NCBI GenBank assembly: GCA_900548195.1
Contig: URJQ01000070.1
Location: 1-15,939 of the forward strand
Direction: 5' to 3'
Origin: an uncultured Prevotella sp.
GTDB taxonomy: Bacteria; Bacteroidota; Bacteroidia; Bacteroidales; Bacteroidaceae
Length of the DNA stretch: 15,939 nucleotides
In this document: positions 7,265 through 15,236 of the stretch, in pieces
Position numbering within the stretch: the first letter of the stretch is position 1
How the letters are laid out: the number at the start of each line of letters is the position of its first letter
The notes under the pieces: model-generated
Seen by the model: the letters and a program-made list of their open reading frames with translations, nothing else
Database searches by the model: none
What the model was told of the DNA's origin: nothing
Translations under genes and position numbers: made by a program

Positions 7265-8565
7265 ACGCGGGTAATCTTTGCACCAAGTGCATTCAGGCGG
7301 GCTTCAATATTCTCATAGCCCCGGTCTATCTGCGAAATGTTATTGATCTGGGATGTTCCGTCAGCGCTGAGAGCAGCGATAAGAAGGGCTATTCCGGCAC
7401 GAATGTCAGGGCTTGACATACGTCCTGAGCGCAGCTGCTTGGAGGAATCAAGTCCCACCACGACAGCGCGGTGAGGGTCACAGAGGATAATCTGCGCTCC
7501 CATATCAATGAGTTTATCCACAAAGAAGAGACGACTCTCAAACATCTTCTGATGTATCAGCACTGAACCCTTTGCCTGAGTAGCCACTACGAGCAGCACG
7601 CTCAGCAGGTCAGGAGTAAGTCCAGGCCAAGGAGCATCGCTGAGAGTCATTATCGTTCCATCAATGAAAGAATCTATCTGATAATGGTCATGGTGAGGAA
7701 TAAAGAGGTCATCGCCTATTTCATCAATATGAATGCCGAGACGACGGAAGGCATCTGGTATCACTCCAAGATTCTTGATGGAAGCATCCTTGATGGTAAT
7801 GCCATTGCCCACCATAGCCGCCATTGCTATAAATGAGCCTACCTCAATCATATCAGGCAGCAGTTTATGCTGAGCGCCATGCAGTTTTTCCACTCCCTCA
7901 ATGACGAGAAGATTGGATGCAATGCCTGAAATCTTCGCTCCCATAGCATTGAGCATGGTGCAAAGTTGCTGGATATATGGCTCACAAGCCGCATTATATA
8001 TGGTCGTAGTGCCTTCTGCAAGGACAGCCGCCATGATGATATTTGCCGTGCCAGTCACAGAAGCCTCATCGAGAAGCATATAGCATCCTTTCAAGCTATC
8101 AGCGTGAAGCTCATACACATCACGTCCCTCGACGCGTTCATATTTCGCACCGAGCTTATGAAAACCGAGGAAATGAGTGTCGAGACGACGGCGTCCTATC
8201 TTGTCACCGCCTGGCTTTGCCACTGTGGCACAACCAAATCTGCCGAGCAATGGACCTATCATCAGCACCGAACCGCGAAGAGCGGCACACTTCATCACAA
8301 ACCCATCACTGTGGAGATACTCCAGATTGAGATCGGAAGACTGGAAAGAATATTTTCCTACACCAAGCTTTCTGACCTTCACGCCTATATCTACGAGCAA
8401 CTGAATGAGATTATTGACATCGAGGATATCAGGAATGTTGTCTATCGTAACCTCATCATCAGTGAGCAATGTGGCACATATTACCTCCAGGGCTTCATTC
8501 TTTGCGCCCTGTGGAGTAATGGTTCCGCACAGCGGATGACCGCCTTCAATGATAAATGCATCCAT
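7261..8565 (-). CDS. murA: UDP-N-acetylglucosamine 1-carboxyvinyltransferase with Asp in place of the fosfomycin-target Cys
   Basis: MurA transfers enolpyruvate from PEP to UDP-GlcNAc, the first committed step of peptidoglycan synthesis. The 434 residues form the usual two-lobed EPSP-synthase fold. Conserved substrate contacts are present: Lys22-Asn23 in GAKNEAL, Asp319 in TPDL, Arg389 in DIRA, and DRGYE near the C-terminus. In the flexible loop PGGDKIGRRRLDTH, residue 121 is Asp, where E. coli has Cys115 in PGGCTIGARPVDLH. Natural Cys-to-Asp versions in other bacteria are active but not alkylated by fosfomycin, so intrinsic insensitivity of this enzyme is a sound inference. It starts 5 nt after the DUF4290 gene and overlaps rimM by 4 nt, so the three probably form an operon. 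Confidence 0.96.
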   Translation of the reverse strand: MDAFIIEGGHPLCGTITPQGAKNEALEVICATLLTDDEVTIDNIPDILDVNNLIQLLVDIGVKVRKLGVGKYSFQSSDLNLEYLHSDGFVMKCAALRGSVLMIGPLLGRFGCATVAKPGGDKIGRRRLDTHFLGFHKLGAKYERVEGRDVYELHADSLKGCYMLLDEASVTGTANIIMAAVLAEGTTTIYNAACEPYIQQLCTMLNAMGAKISGIASNLLVIEGVEKLHGAQHKLLPDMIEVGSFIAMAAMVGNGITIKDASIKNLGVIPDAFRRLGIHIDEIGDDLFIPHHDHYQIDSFIDGTIMTLSDAPWPGLTPDLLSVLLVVATQAKGSVLIHQKMFESRLFFVDKLIDMGAQIILCDPHRAVVVGLDSSKQLRSGRMSSPDIRAGIALLIAALSADGTSQINNISQIDRGYENIEARLNALGAKITRV

Positions 8566-8570
8566 GACGA

Positions 8571-9182
8571 TTACTTCTTCTTTTTCTTTTTGTTATTGTT
8601 CTGCTGCTGTTGCATTGACCTGACGTCTATCTTGTCGAATTTGAAATTATCGATATCGAGCTGTATCTTGCCGTCAGTGAAGCGTGCAAGGTCATCAGCT
8701 ACTTTCTCCGCATCGCCATTACCATGACCATACATGAGAAGGCAACGCTTCATCTGATTGGCAGTTCTGGCTACGAGGGTGTCCCTTTTCTCTCCCGGAT
8801 CCATAGTCTTCAGCTTTTCAAAGATTTGGAAAAGAGACTGGCCATAATGGCGTACATAGACACTTTTCGCAGGATAAGGCACAGGAGATGGCTTCGACGT
8901 GAGCTTCTCCTCTGTCGTTATCTCTACAGGATAGTCTATGTCGAGCTGGAAATTGCTCATCAATGCGAGATGATCCCAAAGAGTCTGCATACGGTCTGCA
9001 TTGTTCTGGGTAGATGGAGTCATGCGTCTCATCGTGGCAATGATGGTCTCTGCGCATTCCTGACGCTCTTCTTTCGTCGGTAATGCTACGCAGTAGTCCA
9101 CCATTTGCTGGATTTCCCTACCGTATTGGTTGAGACGTATTTTCTCTCGCTGGGTGTTATAATCGAGTCCTTCGATATTCAT
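8571..9182 (-). CDS. DUF4290 family protein with poly-Lys tail
   Basis: This 203-residue cytoplasmic protein of unknown function belongs to a family found mainly in Bacteroidetes. The N-terminus MNIEGLDYNTQREKIRLNQYGR and the segment VRHYGQSLFQIFEKL are typical of it. The C-terminus (about 189-203) is low complexity, with four Gln, three Asn and then six Lys, which suggests a disordered basic tail that could touch nucleic acid or membrane; that is inference. It is the first gene of the tight DUF4290-murA-rimM group, with only 5 nt to murA. I cannot assign a biochemical role. Confidence 0.85.
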   Translation of the reverse strand: MNIEGLDYNTQREKIRLNQYGREIQQMVDYCVALPTKEERQECAETIIATMRRMTPSTQNNADRMQTLWDHLALMSNFQLDIDYPVEITTEEKLTSKPSPVPYPAKSVYVRHYGQSLFQIFEKLKTMDPGEKRDTLVARTANQMKRCLLMYGHGNGDAEKVADDLARFTDGKIQLDIDNFKFDKIDVRSMQQQQNNNKKKKKK

Positions 9183-9226
9183 CTTGGTGATTGGGGGTTG
9201 AGGTTCTTCTTTTTTTTCTTTGTTTT

Positions 9227-9246
9227 CCAGCCGGTAACGCGGCTGG
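9227..9246 (-). promoter_or_regulatory. GC-rich hairpin in the leader of the DUF4290-murA operon
   Basis: A perfect 7-bp stem (CCAGCCG with CGGCTGG) encloses a 6-nt loop in the 127-nt gap between tsaB and the DUF4290 gene. On the minus strand no T-run follows, so it is not a typical terminator. A second CCAGCC on the minus strand at 9302-9297 could pair with the same GGCTGG (9232-9227), which would give two alternative folds. I see no TAnnTTTG promoter element in this gap. Confidence 0.4.
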
Positions 9247-9309
9247 CACAGTGGCGACTAACTGAGGTGCTCATTGCCTGACGCACTATGTTTGCTGGCT
9301 GGAGACTCC

Positions 9310-10020
9310 TTATTTCAGGAGATTCTTCGGCAGTTTCGCAACGTAATCCTTGAGATATGACGGCACGAAATAGGCGACATCCTCAGTCATTCCATTGTTT
9401 AAGCGACGCTCTGCCAATGGCATCATGTACTTGGCAATAGGGTTTATGCCTTCGATAAGATGGGCATTAGGATGATTTATCACTTCAATACACTTTGCTG
9501 CACCGTTTCCGAAGAAATAGATAGGATGGCGATCAAGCAGCTCCTTATATGTTTCTCCATCCACAATGTCGGCACCTATCTCTCTTACAGGTTTGAGAGC
9601 ACGATTCCAAATGCCAGCATACACCTCCATACGACGTGCATCAAGCATAGGACAAAGCAACGGTTCGCCGAGACCTTCCACCTCTTCAGGCACCTTTTCA
9701 CCGAGCAGCACCGGCACACAAAGGAGCTCAAGTGTAGGCACACTGATGAGCTTTGCATCGCGACCATAGCATATTCCCTTTGCCATTGACACTCCGATAC
9801 GCAGTCCAGTGTATGAACCAGGACCACTACTTACCGCAACAGCGTCAAGGGGAATAAGGCTATTGTCAATGAAACTCAAGGCTTCATCGACGTAAACTCC
9901 AAGCTTTTCAGCATGGTTTGGACCAGAGAAATCTTCTTTCTCGTATATTATCGTTCCATCATGGCTTACTGCCACTGAGCATACGTTTGTACTCGTTTCT
10001 ATGTGTAAAATACAGGACAT
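9310..10020 (-). CDS. tsaB: tRNA threonylcarbamoyladenosine biosynthesis protein TsaB
   Basis: TsaB is a non-catalytic ASKHA-fold partner of TsaD in the complex that adds the threonylcarbamoyl group to A37 of ANN-decoding tRNAs. The 236-residue protein opens with ILHIETSTNVCSVAVS, and the family signature SSGPGSYTGLRIG lies at about 64-76. The length fits the family. The ATG at 10020 is chosen because family members begin just before the ILxIETS strand, and because a TATATTTG promoter element at 10048-10055 would overlap the upstream alternative start at 10050. It is transcribed divergently from yicC. Confidence 0.93.
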   Translation of the reverse strand: MSCILHIETSTNVCSVAVSHDGTIIYEKEDFSGPNHAEKLGVYVDEALSFIDNSLIPLDAVAVSSGPGSYTGLRIGVSMAKGICYGRDAKLISVPTLELLCVPVLLGEKVPEEVEGLGEPLLCPMLDARRMEVYAGIWNRALKPVREIGADIVDGETYKELLDRHPIYFFGNGAAKCIEVINHPNAHLIEGINPIAKYMMPLAERRLNNGMTEDVAYFVPSYLKDYVAKLPKNLLK

Positions 10021-10047
10021 AATCCACTTTATTTCTAAAATAATGTG

Positions 10048-10055
10048 CAAATATA
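10048..10055 (-). promoter_or_regulatory. Bacteroidetes -7 promoter element for tsaB
   Basis: The minus strand reads TATATTTG followed by C, an exact match to the TAnnTTTG element used by the primary sigma factor of Bacteroidetes. Transcription would start about 7 nt downstream, leaving a leader of roughly 20 nt to the tsaB ATG. No clear -33 TTTG is visible upstream. Confidence 0.55.
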
Positions 10056-10077
10056 CTCATTTTCCCTCTATTTTTTG

Positions 10078-10085
10078 TACTTTTG
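10078..10085 (+). promoter_or_regulatory. Bacteroidetes -7 promoter element for yicC
   Basis: TACTTTTG followed by C exactly matches TAnnTTTG. Initiation a few bases downstream leaves a leader of about 20 nt before the yicC ATG at 10112. It lies 22 bp from the oppositely oriented tsaB element, so the two promoters are back to back. No clear -33 element is seen. Confidence 0.6.
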
Positions 10086-10111
10086 CAGAAATTTAACGAA
10101 AAAACAAGCAA

Positions 10112-11014
10112 ATGATACTATCAATGACCGGTTATGGCAAGGCTGTAGCCACTTTTAATGAGAAAAAGATAAGCGTAGAGATAAAATCGCTAAACAGCAA
10201 AGCGCTCGACCTCTCTACACGCGTTGCTCCACTCTATCGCGAGAAAGAGATGGAGATTAGGCAGATGATTCAGCAGAAAGTAATCCGCGGAAAAGTGGAT
10301 TTCGCCATCTGGATAGAGAAGGATGCCGCAACAGAAGCTGCACCTATCAATGTTGCTCTAATAGAGAATTATTACAACCAGTTGCAGAACGTGGCTAAGA
10401 GACTCGGACTTTCATGCCAGGAAGTCAATGGTGGAAACATCGCAAGCGACTGGATGAAGGTGCTGATGCGTATGCCTGATGTCATGTCTCGCCAAGAGAT
10501 AGAGGAACTGTCTGACGAGGAATGGACGGTAGTAAGACAGGCTATCGACGACGCTCTCTGCGCTCTCGTGGACTTCCGCAAGCAGGAAGGTTCCGCTCTG
10601 GAGAAAAAATTCAATGAGAAAATCGACAATATCGAGGCACTCATGCTCAGCATCGAGCCTTACGAGAAAGCTCGTGTGGAGAAGATTCGCGCTCGTATTA
10701 TCGACGGACTGAAGGCTATTCCAGAGATAGAATACGACAAAAACCGCCTCGAACAGGAACTCATCTATTACATCGAGAAACTCGATATATCTGAAGAAAA
10801 ACAGCGTCTTGCAAACCATCTCAATTATTTCCGTGAGACAATGGCGGAAGTCGAAGGCGGACAGGGCAAGAAACTGGGATTCATTGCGCAGGAAATGGGA
10901 CGTGAAATCAATACTACCGGTTCTAAAAGCAATCAGGCTGAGATGCAGAACATTGTGGTAAAGATGAAGGACGAACTGGAACAGATCAAGGAACAGGTGC
11001 TGAATGCTTTGTAA
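10112..11014 (+). CDS. yicC: YicC family endoribonuclease
   Basis: This 300-residue cytoplasmic protein carries the YicC-like N-terminal domain, opening MILSMTGYGKA, where E. coli begins MIRSMTAYAR. The DUF1732 C-terminal domain (about 215-300) holds the conserved run FIAQEMGREINTTGSKS (about 268-284). YicC proteins have been linked to RNA turnover and behave as endoribonucleases; the substrates in Bacteroidetes are not known to me. The middle is helical and charged. The length is close to that of E. coli YicC. It is the first gene of the yicC-gmk-nadD series, an order common in Bacteroidales, and it has its own promoter. Confidence 0.92.
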   Translation: MILSMTGYGKAVATFNEKKISVEIKSLNSKALDLSTRVAPLYREKEMEIRQMIQQKVIRGKVDFAIWIEKDAATEAAPINVALIENYYNQLQNVAKRLGLSCQEVNGGNIASDWMKVLMRMPDVMSRQEIEELSDEEWTVVRQAIDDALCALVDFRKQEGSALEKKFNEKIDNIEALMLSIEPYEKARVEKIRARIIDGLKAIPEIEYDKNRLEQELIYYIEKLDISEEKQRLANHLNYFRETMAEVEGGQGKKLGFIAQEMGREINTTGSKSNQAEMQNIVVKMKDELEQIKEQVLNAL

Positions 11015-11109
11015 TCACATAGTGAAAAGTGCCTTTCATTTAGTCCGCATTTTTGCAAAAGCCGAATAAATGATTACTCAAACCACCCTCTTACACATAA
11101 GATAACACA

Positions 11110-11727
11110 ATGAACTGCAACAGCATAGCAAAAGAAAACGCTCTCAACAAAGAGACTAAAGGACGCCTTCTCATCTTCTCCGCACCGTCAGGAAGCGGCA
11201 AGTCAACGATAGTACAGTGGCTGATGAAGGAACATCCCGAACTGAATATGCACTTCAGCATATCATGTACCACCCGTGCACCACGCGGAACAGAACAGAA
11301 TGGCGTGGAGTATTTCTTCATCTCTCCTGCTGAATTTAAGGAGAAAATAGCGCAGGATGCCTTCGTAGAGTATGAAGAGGTATATACAGATAAATACTAT
11401 GGCACGCTGAAATCACAGGTGACAGAGATGACTGAGAATGGTCAGAACGTGGTATTCGATATTGATGTCAAAGGCGGATGCAACATAAAGCGTCAATATG
11501 GCAACAAAGCGCTCAGCATTTTCATCCAACCTCCTTCAATCGAAGAGCTGCGCCGACGTCTTGAGGGCCGCGCTACTGACGCACAAGAGGTTATCGAACA
11601 GAGACTTAGCAAGGCAAGTTATGAGCTCACTTTCGCTGACAAATTCGACATCGTAATCGTCAATGACGACCTCGAAAAGGCGAAAGCTGACACTCTCAAT
11701 GCCATAAATGAATTCCTAAACAAGTGA
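11110..11727 (+). CDS. gmk: Guanylate kinase
   Basis: This 205-residue cytoplasmic enzyme phosphorylates GMP (and dGMP) with ATP. The P-loop APSGSGKS is at residues 25-32. The GMP-binding region contains SCTTRAPRGTEQNGVEYFF, and the lid and C-terminal part contain RRRLEGRATD. The 17 residues before the conserved core are longer than in E. coli but usual for the group. The stop codon overlaps the nadD GTG start by four bases (GTGA, 11724-11727), so the two are probably translationally coupled. The 95-bp gap after yicC holds no recognisable promoter. Confidence 0.95.
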   Translation: MNCNSIAKENALNKETKGRLLIFSAPSGSGKSTIVQWLMKEHPELNMHFSISCTTRAPRGTEQNGVEYFFISPAEFKEKIAQDAFVEYEEVYTDKYYGTLKSQVTEMTENGQNVVFDIDVKGGCNIKRQYGNKALSIFIQPPSIEELRRRLEGRATDAQEVIEQRLSKASYELTFADKFDIVIVNDDLEKAKADTLNAINEFLNK

Positions 11728-12296
11728 AAATAGGACTTTTTGGCGGATCTTTCAATCCCATCCATAATGCTCATGTCAAACTGGCAAGTACCATTTGCAA
11801 GGAAGCTGGACTTGATGAGGTGTGGTTTTTGGTCACGCCTCATAATCCATTGAAGCAACAGGAGGGACTGATGGACGAGAAAGACAGGCTCGCTATGGTG
11901 CGTCTCGCACTGGAAAAGGAACCTAATCTCAAGGCTTCCGACTACGAGTTTCATCTCGAAAGGCCCTCCTACACATGGAATACCATACAGCATTTGAGCG
12001 AGGACTACCCAGAAAATGAGTTCTATATTATAATAGGTGGAGACAACTGGCAAATCTTCCATCACTGGGCTCACCATGAAGAGATACTCCGCGACTATCA
12101 CATCATCGTCTATCCACGCAAAGACAGCACGATAGACACTACGTCCCTACCCCATTCTGTCAGCATTGTCAGGATGCCGGAGATGGACATTTCGAGCACG
12201 ATGATAAGGCAGTTACTGCGCAATGGCAAAGATATCGCCCCGTATGTCTGCCCTAAAGTGGCTCAATATCTACGCAATAACGCCAAGAATAGATAA
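11724..12296 (+). CDS. nadD: Nicotinate-nucleotide adenylyltransferase
   Basis: NadD couples nicotinate mononucleotide with ATP to form deamido-NAD in NAD biosynthesis. The 190-residue protein starts with KIGLFGGSFNPIHNAHV, containing the nucleotidyltransferase GxFxPxHxxH motif (about residues 6-17). Near the C-terminus, ISSTMIRQLLRNG carries the SSTxIR signature that binds ATP phosphates. The start is a GTG at 11724, placed so that the motif begins four residues in as in homologues; no ATG lies nearby in frame. It overlaps gmk by four bases. Confidence 0.95.
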   Translation: MKIGLFGGSFNPIHNAHVKLASTICKEAGLDEVWFLVTPHNPLKQQEGLMDEKDRLAMVRLALEKEPNLKASDYEFHLERPSYTWNTIQHLSEDYPENEFYIIIGGDNWQIFHHWAHHEEILRDYHIIVYPRKDSTIDTTSLPHSVSIVRMPEMDISSTMIRQLLRNGKDIAPYVCPKVAQYLRNNAKNR

Positions 12297-12403
12297 TCAT
12301 TATTATTTTGATAATGAATGGATGATAACAAATGCCTTTCATTATTGCAGGAATAATTATGGTTACCTACTTATCAAAACAAAATTCTAATCCTTTTACC
12401 TAC

Positions 12404-13063
12404 ATGAAAGTTATCAATTTCTCCAAGCAGGACACCCTGCTAAACCTTTTCCTCAGCGAGCTTCGCGACAAGGATTATCAGAAGAATTCCCTTCTCTTCC
12501 GTAACAACATAAAGCGTATCGGACAGATAATGGCATACGAGATAAGCAAGACATTGAACTATAAGGAAACCACAGTCAGCACTCCTCTCAATGATATTGC
12601 CGTGAAATTGCCTACCGATAAGATAGTTCTCGCCACCGTATTCCGCGCTGGTCTGCCTTTACATGAGGGCTTTCTCAGCTATTTTGACAAGGCAGAGAAT
12701 GCTTTTGTCTCTGCTTACCGTTACTATAGAGACAAGGAAGCCACTAAAGTAGGCATCAAAATCGAGTATATTGCCACTCCTGACCTCTCCGGAAAGACAC
12801 TCCTCATCGTGGATCCTATGCTCGCTACAGGCGGCAGTATGGAACTGGCTTACGAGGCTTTCCTATCAAAGAGCAAGCCTGCACGCACCATTTTTGCCTC
12901 TGTTATCGCATCAAAGAGCGGCGTAGAATTTATGAAGAAGCACTTCCCAAGCGATGATTTCGAGCTCTATTGCGGTGCTATCGACCCTATTCTCAATGAG
13001 CAGAAGTACATCGTACCTGGTCTTGGCGATGCTGGAGACCTGGAGTATGGTGGTAAATTATAA
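12404..13063 (+). CDS. upp: Uracil phosphoribosyltransferase
   Basis: This pyrimidine salvage enzyme converts uracil and PRPP to UMP in the cytoplasm. The PRPP-binding loop LLIVDPMLATGGS is at about residues 133-145, RAGLPL at 81-86, and the uracil-binding C-terminal segment YIVPGLGDAGDLEYGG near 202-217. With the ATG at 12404 the protein has 219 residues, close to the family's usual 208-220. The in-frame ATG at 12332 would add 24 residues of non-conserved sequence and is rejected. The 107-bp gap after nadD has a weak CATTATTA/TGATAATG hairpin but no clear promoter, so linkage to nadD is uncertain. Confidence 0.94.
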   Translation: MKVINFSKQDTLLNLFLSELRDKDYQKNSLLFRNNIKRIGQIMAYEISKTLNYKETTVSTPLNDIAVKLPTDKIVLATVFRAGLPLHEGFLSYFDKAENAFVSAYRYYRDKEATKVGIKIEYIATPDLSGKTLLIVDPMLATGGSMELAYEAFLSKSKPARTIFASVIASKSGVEFMKKHFPSDDFELYCGAIDPILNEQKYIVPGLGDAGDLEYGGKL

Positions 13064-13137
13064 ATTTTTGTAGTTTAGTTGCACTGCCTTTTGGTCATTT
13101 ACAGTCAGAAAATACATCCGGTAAAGCAACTAAACCA

Positions 13138-13164
13138 CAAAACAACAAAACAACAAAACAACAA
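13138..13164. repeat. Octamer tandem repeat CAAAACAA
   Basis: Three exact copies of CAAAACAA plus a partial fourth lie 12 bp upstream of the start of the next gene. This is an unstructured A/C-rich leader, a plausible site for slippage and perhaps a translation enhancer in place of a Shine-Dalgarno site. Confidence 0.85.
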
Positions 13165-13176
13165 GAAGACAAGATA

Positions 13177-15066
13177 ATGCAGATTGCAAAAGGAATAACA
13201 AAGATATTCAGCTGGGCATGGTTTCCAATCAAGAAGAACGCTATGCTCATGCTTTTCATGTACATTCTCGGCATTGCCGTAGCCTTATCCGAGCTTCCTA
13301 CATGGATAGGAGCCAAGCTTTACGGTAATCTATGGCTGGAATTATTTACTGATCTCTATGCTATCTGCATCTTATTGTGCCTCTTTCCCGATAAGATAAG
13401 GCGCTGGTGTCATCTTATTGTCTATGCCATTGCCTACCCTCTTGCCATCATCGACGTCTTCTGCTGGGTGCGATTTGGCTCTTCCATCTCTCCTTCCATG
13501 CTCCTTCTGGTAGGAGAAACGACTGACAATGAGGCGACAGAGTTTCTATACACCTATGTCACGCCCGACATTCTGACCACATATTTGGGCTGGATATTAC
13601 TCATATTGCTCTGCCATATCCTCGTCACCACTTTGCCAAAATGGAGAAAAGTGAAGGCGAAGGTACAGATATTACGCGATAAAATGCCTGTTATTGATGC
13701 TAATAAGCGACTCTGGATTCAGGCTTACTTAGGAATGTTGGTGGCATCTCTCTTAGTTATTGGTTGGAATGACACGTATAAAAACAAGAAGTGCATCCAC
13801 AGATTTTATCAATGCAAGACCGTGGGCGATGTGGAAAAAGATATGAATAAAAGTCCTCATGCTGAGATGTATCAGCCTATTTATCGCCTTATTTCCAGCA
13901 TATTCTCTAACGAACTCGTTGCAAAACAGCTCGTTACGCTGAAGGAGGAAGCCGAGAAAGTGGAGCGAATGTCGCCTGAAGAATTAGGTATTGACACCTG
14001 CCAATTCAAGTCTGACAATATAGTTCTCATCATAGGCGAGAGCTATAATCGTCAGCATTCTCAGTTATATGGCTACAATCTTGAGACTACCCCACGACAA
14101 GTGGCATTGGAAAAGTCTGGAAGGCTCATCAAATTCAGCGATGCCACTACGCCATGGAACCTTACGAGCTTTGTCTTCAAGCATCTGATGACGACTTACT
14201 GCGTAGGTGATGATGGCGATTGGTGCAACTATCCCCTCTTCTGCCAGTTGCTCCGCAAGGCTGGTTATCAGGTAAATTTCCTCACAAACCAGTTTCTTCC
14301 TCATGCAAAAGACGCGATATATGACTTCAGTGGCGGCTTTTTCCTCAATGACGAACTGCTCAGCAAGGTGCAGTTTGACGTAAGAAATGAGAAGACTCAC
14401 CTATGGGATGAAGACTTATTAAAGGACTATGAGCGCCTTGTAGCATCCGACACGATGAGATATGTGGTGCCAAATGTGAAGCCGAAGGGCAATTTCACCA
14501 TCTTTCATCTCATCGGACAGCACGTCAATTACCGCGTCCGTTGCCCTAAAAAGAAGATGAAATTCTTCACAAGCAACTATAATCTGCCTGCAAACTCACC
14601 GAAAGAGGTGAAGAATATTGCTTATTACGACTGTGCTACATGGTACAATGACTCGGTGATGGGAGCGATAGTGGATAGGTTTAAGGATGAAGAAGCCATC
14701 ATAATATTCTTCTCCGACCACGGTGAAGAGGTCTATGGACCAGGCTCTGTGCACCATTGCGGACGTTCCCACACTACCAATATCACTGCAAACATCGCAG
14801 AAAACGAATACTCCGTACCGATGTGGATATACTGTTCGGAGAAATATGCCAAGAAGCATCCTGACATAGTGAAGGCTATTCGCAAGGCAAAAGACAAGCC
14901 TTTCATGACAGATGCCACATCGCATCTGCTTCTCGGACTTACTGGAGTGAAGACAAAATACTATCGTCCACAATTGGATCCGCTCAGTTCTGAGTATAAT
15001 GCCAAGCGCAAACGACTGATGCAGCATGTGGCTGACTATGATTCCATTGTGAAAAAGAAGAATTAA
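13177..15066 (+). CDS. Phosphoethanolamine-transferase-like membrane enzyme (sulfatase fold, EptA/LtaS superfamily)
   Basis: This 629-residue inner-membrane protein has about five N-terminal spans (roughly 21-40, 50-70, 78-98, 133-152 and 182-197) and a periplasmic sulfatase-like domain (about 275-600). The domain has IIGESYNRQHSQLYGY with metal-binding Glu288, where EptA has GET...GY. It also has a threonine-rich nucleophile region (ATTPWNLTS, 323-331; Thr325 or Thr330 is the candidate), HLIGQHVNY with His449, and SDHGEEVYG (513-521). Relatives move phosphoethanolamine from phosphatidylethanolamine to lipid A or other glycans, which alters charge and polymyxin sensitivity. The acceptor here is unknown, and a phosphoglycerol transferase cannot be excluded. 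It begins 113 bp after upp and has no visible regulator beside it. Confidence 0.8.
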   Translation: MQIAKGITKIFSWAWFPIKKNAMLMLFMYILGIAVALSELPTWIGAKLYGNLWLELFTDLYAICILLCLFPDKIRRWCHLIVYAIAYPLAIIDVFCWVRFGSSISPSMLLLVGETTDNEATEFLYTYVTPDILTTYLGWILLILLCHILVTTLPKWRKVKAKVQILRDKMPVIDANKRLWIQAYLGMLVASLLVIGWNDTYKNKKCIHRFYQCKTVGDVEKDMNKSPHAEMYQPIYRLISSIFSNELVAKQLVTLKEEAEKVERMSPEELGIDTCQFKSDNIVLIIGESYNRQHSQLYGYNLETTPRQVALEKSGRLIKFSDATTPWNLTSFVFKHLMTTYCVGDDGDWCNYPLFCQLLRKAGYQVNFLTNQFLPHAKDAIYDFSGGFFLNDELLSKVQFDVRNEKTHLWDEDLLKDYERLVASDTMRYVVPNVKPKGNFTIFHLIGQHVNYRVRCPKKKMKFFTSNYNLPANSPKEVKNIAYYDCATWYNDSVMGAIVDRFKDEEAIIIFFSDHGEEVYGPGSVHHCGRSHTTNITANIAENEYSVPMWIYCSEKYAKKHPDIVKAIRKAKDKPFMTDATSHLLLGLTGVKTKYYRPQLDPLSSEYNAKRKRLMQHVADYDSIVKKKN

Positions 15067-15067
15067 A

Positions 15068-15104
15068 AAAATGAAGAATGAAGAATAAAGAATGAAGAAT
15101 GGAA
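15068..15104. repeat. Purine-rich GAATGAA-type short tandem repeat
   Basis: Degenerate 7- to 8-base units (AATGAAG, AATAAAG) begin two bases after the stop of the phosphoethanolamine-transferase-like gene. It resembles in size and composition the GGGAATA array at 5018-5047, but no inverted partner is seen in the window. Confidence 0.7.
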
Positions 15105-15214
15105 GTTTGCAATGTGCTCTTGAGTTTGTCATAAAGACATTCTAACATATTTGCATTCCTAATTTCCCAACACTTCTATACTCAACTTTCGCAAACAATA
15201 AATAGCCCCTAAGT

Positions 15215-15230
15215 CCCCACTGCCGTGGGG
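15215..15230. terminator. Short GC hairpin downstream of the transferase gene
   Basis: CCCCAC and GTGGGG form a perfect 6-bp stem with loop TGCC, about 150 bp after the gene's stop. No T-run follows directly; the next feature is an AT-rich palindrome starting 7 nt later, so the pair may act together as a transcript end. A role as a terminator is tentative. Confidence 0.35.
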
Positions 15231-15236
15231 AAGTGT

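Noticed and set aside
7966..8727. Plus-strand 253-codon frame
   Set aside because: It is antisense to murA and the DUF4290 gene; its phenylalanine and cysteine runs mirror the poly-Lys and poly-Gln codons on the other strand.
12302..12320. Terminator between nadD and upp (CATTATTA/TGATAATG)
   Set aside because: The stem is AT-only with a mismatch and no T-run follows, so it is too weak to call.
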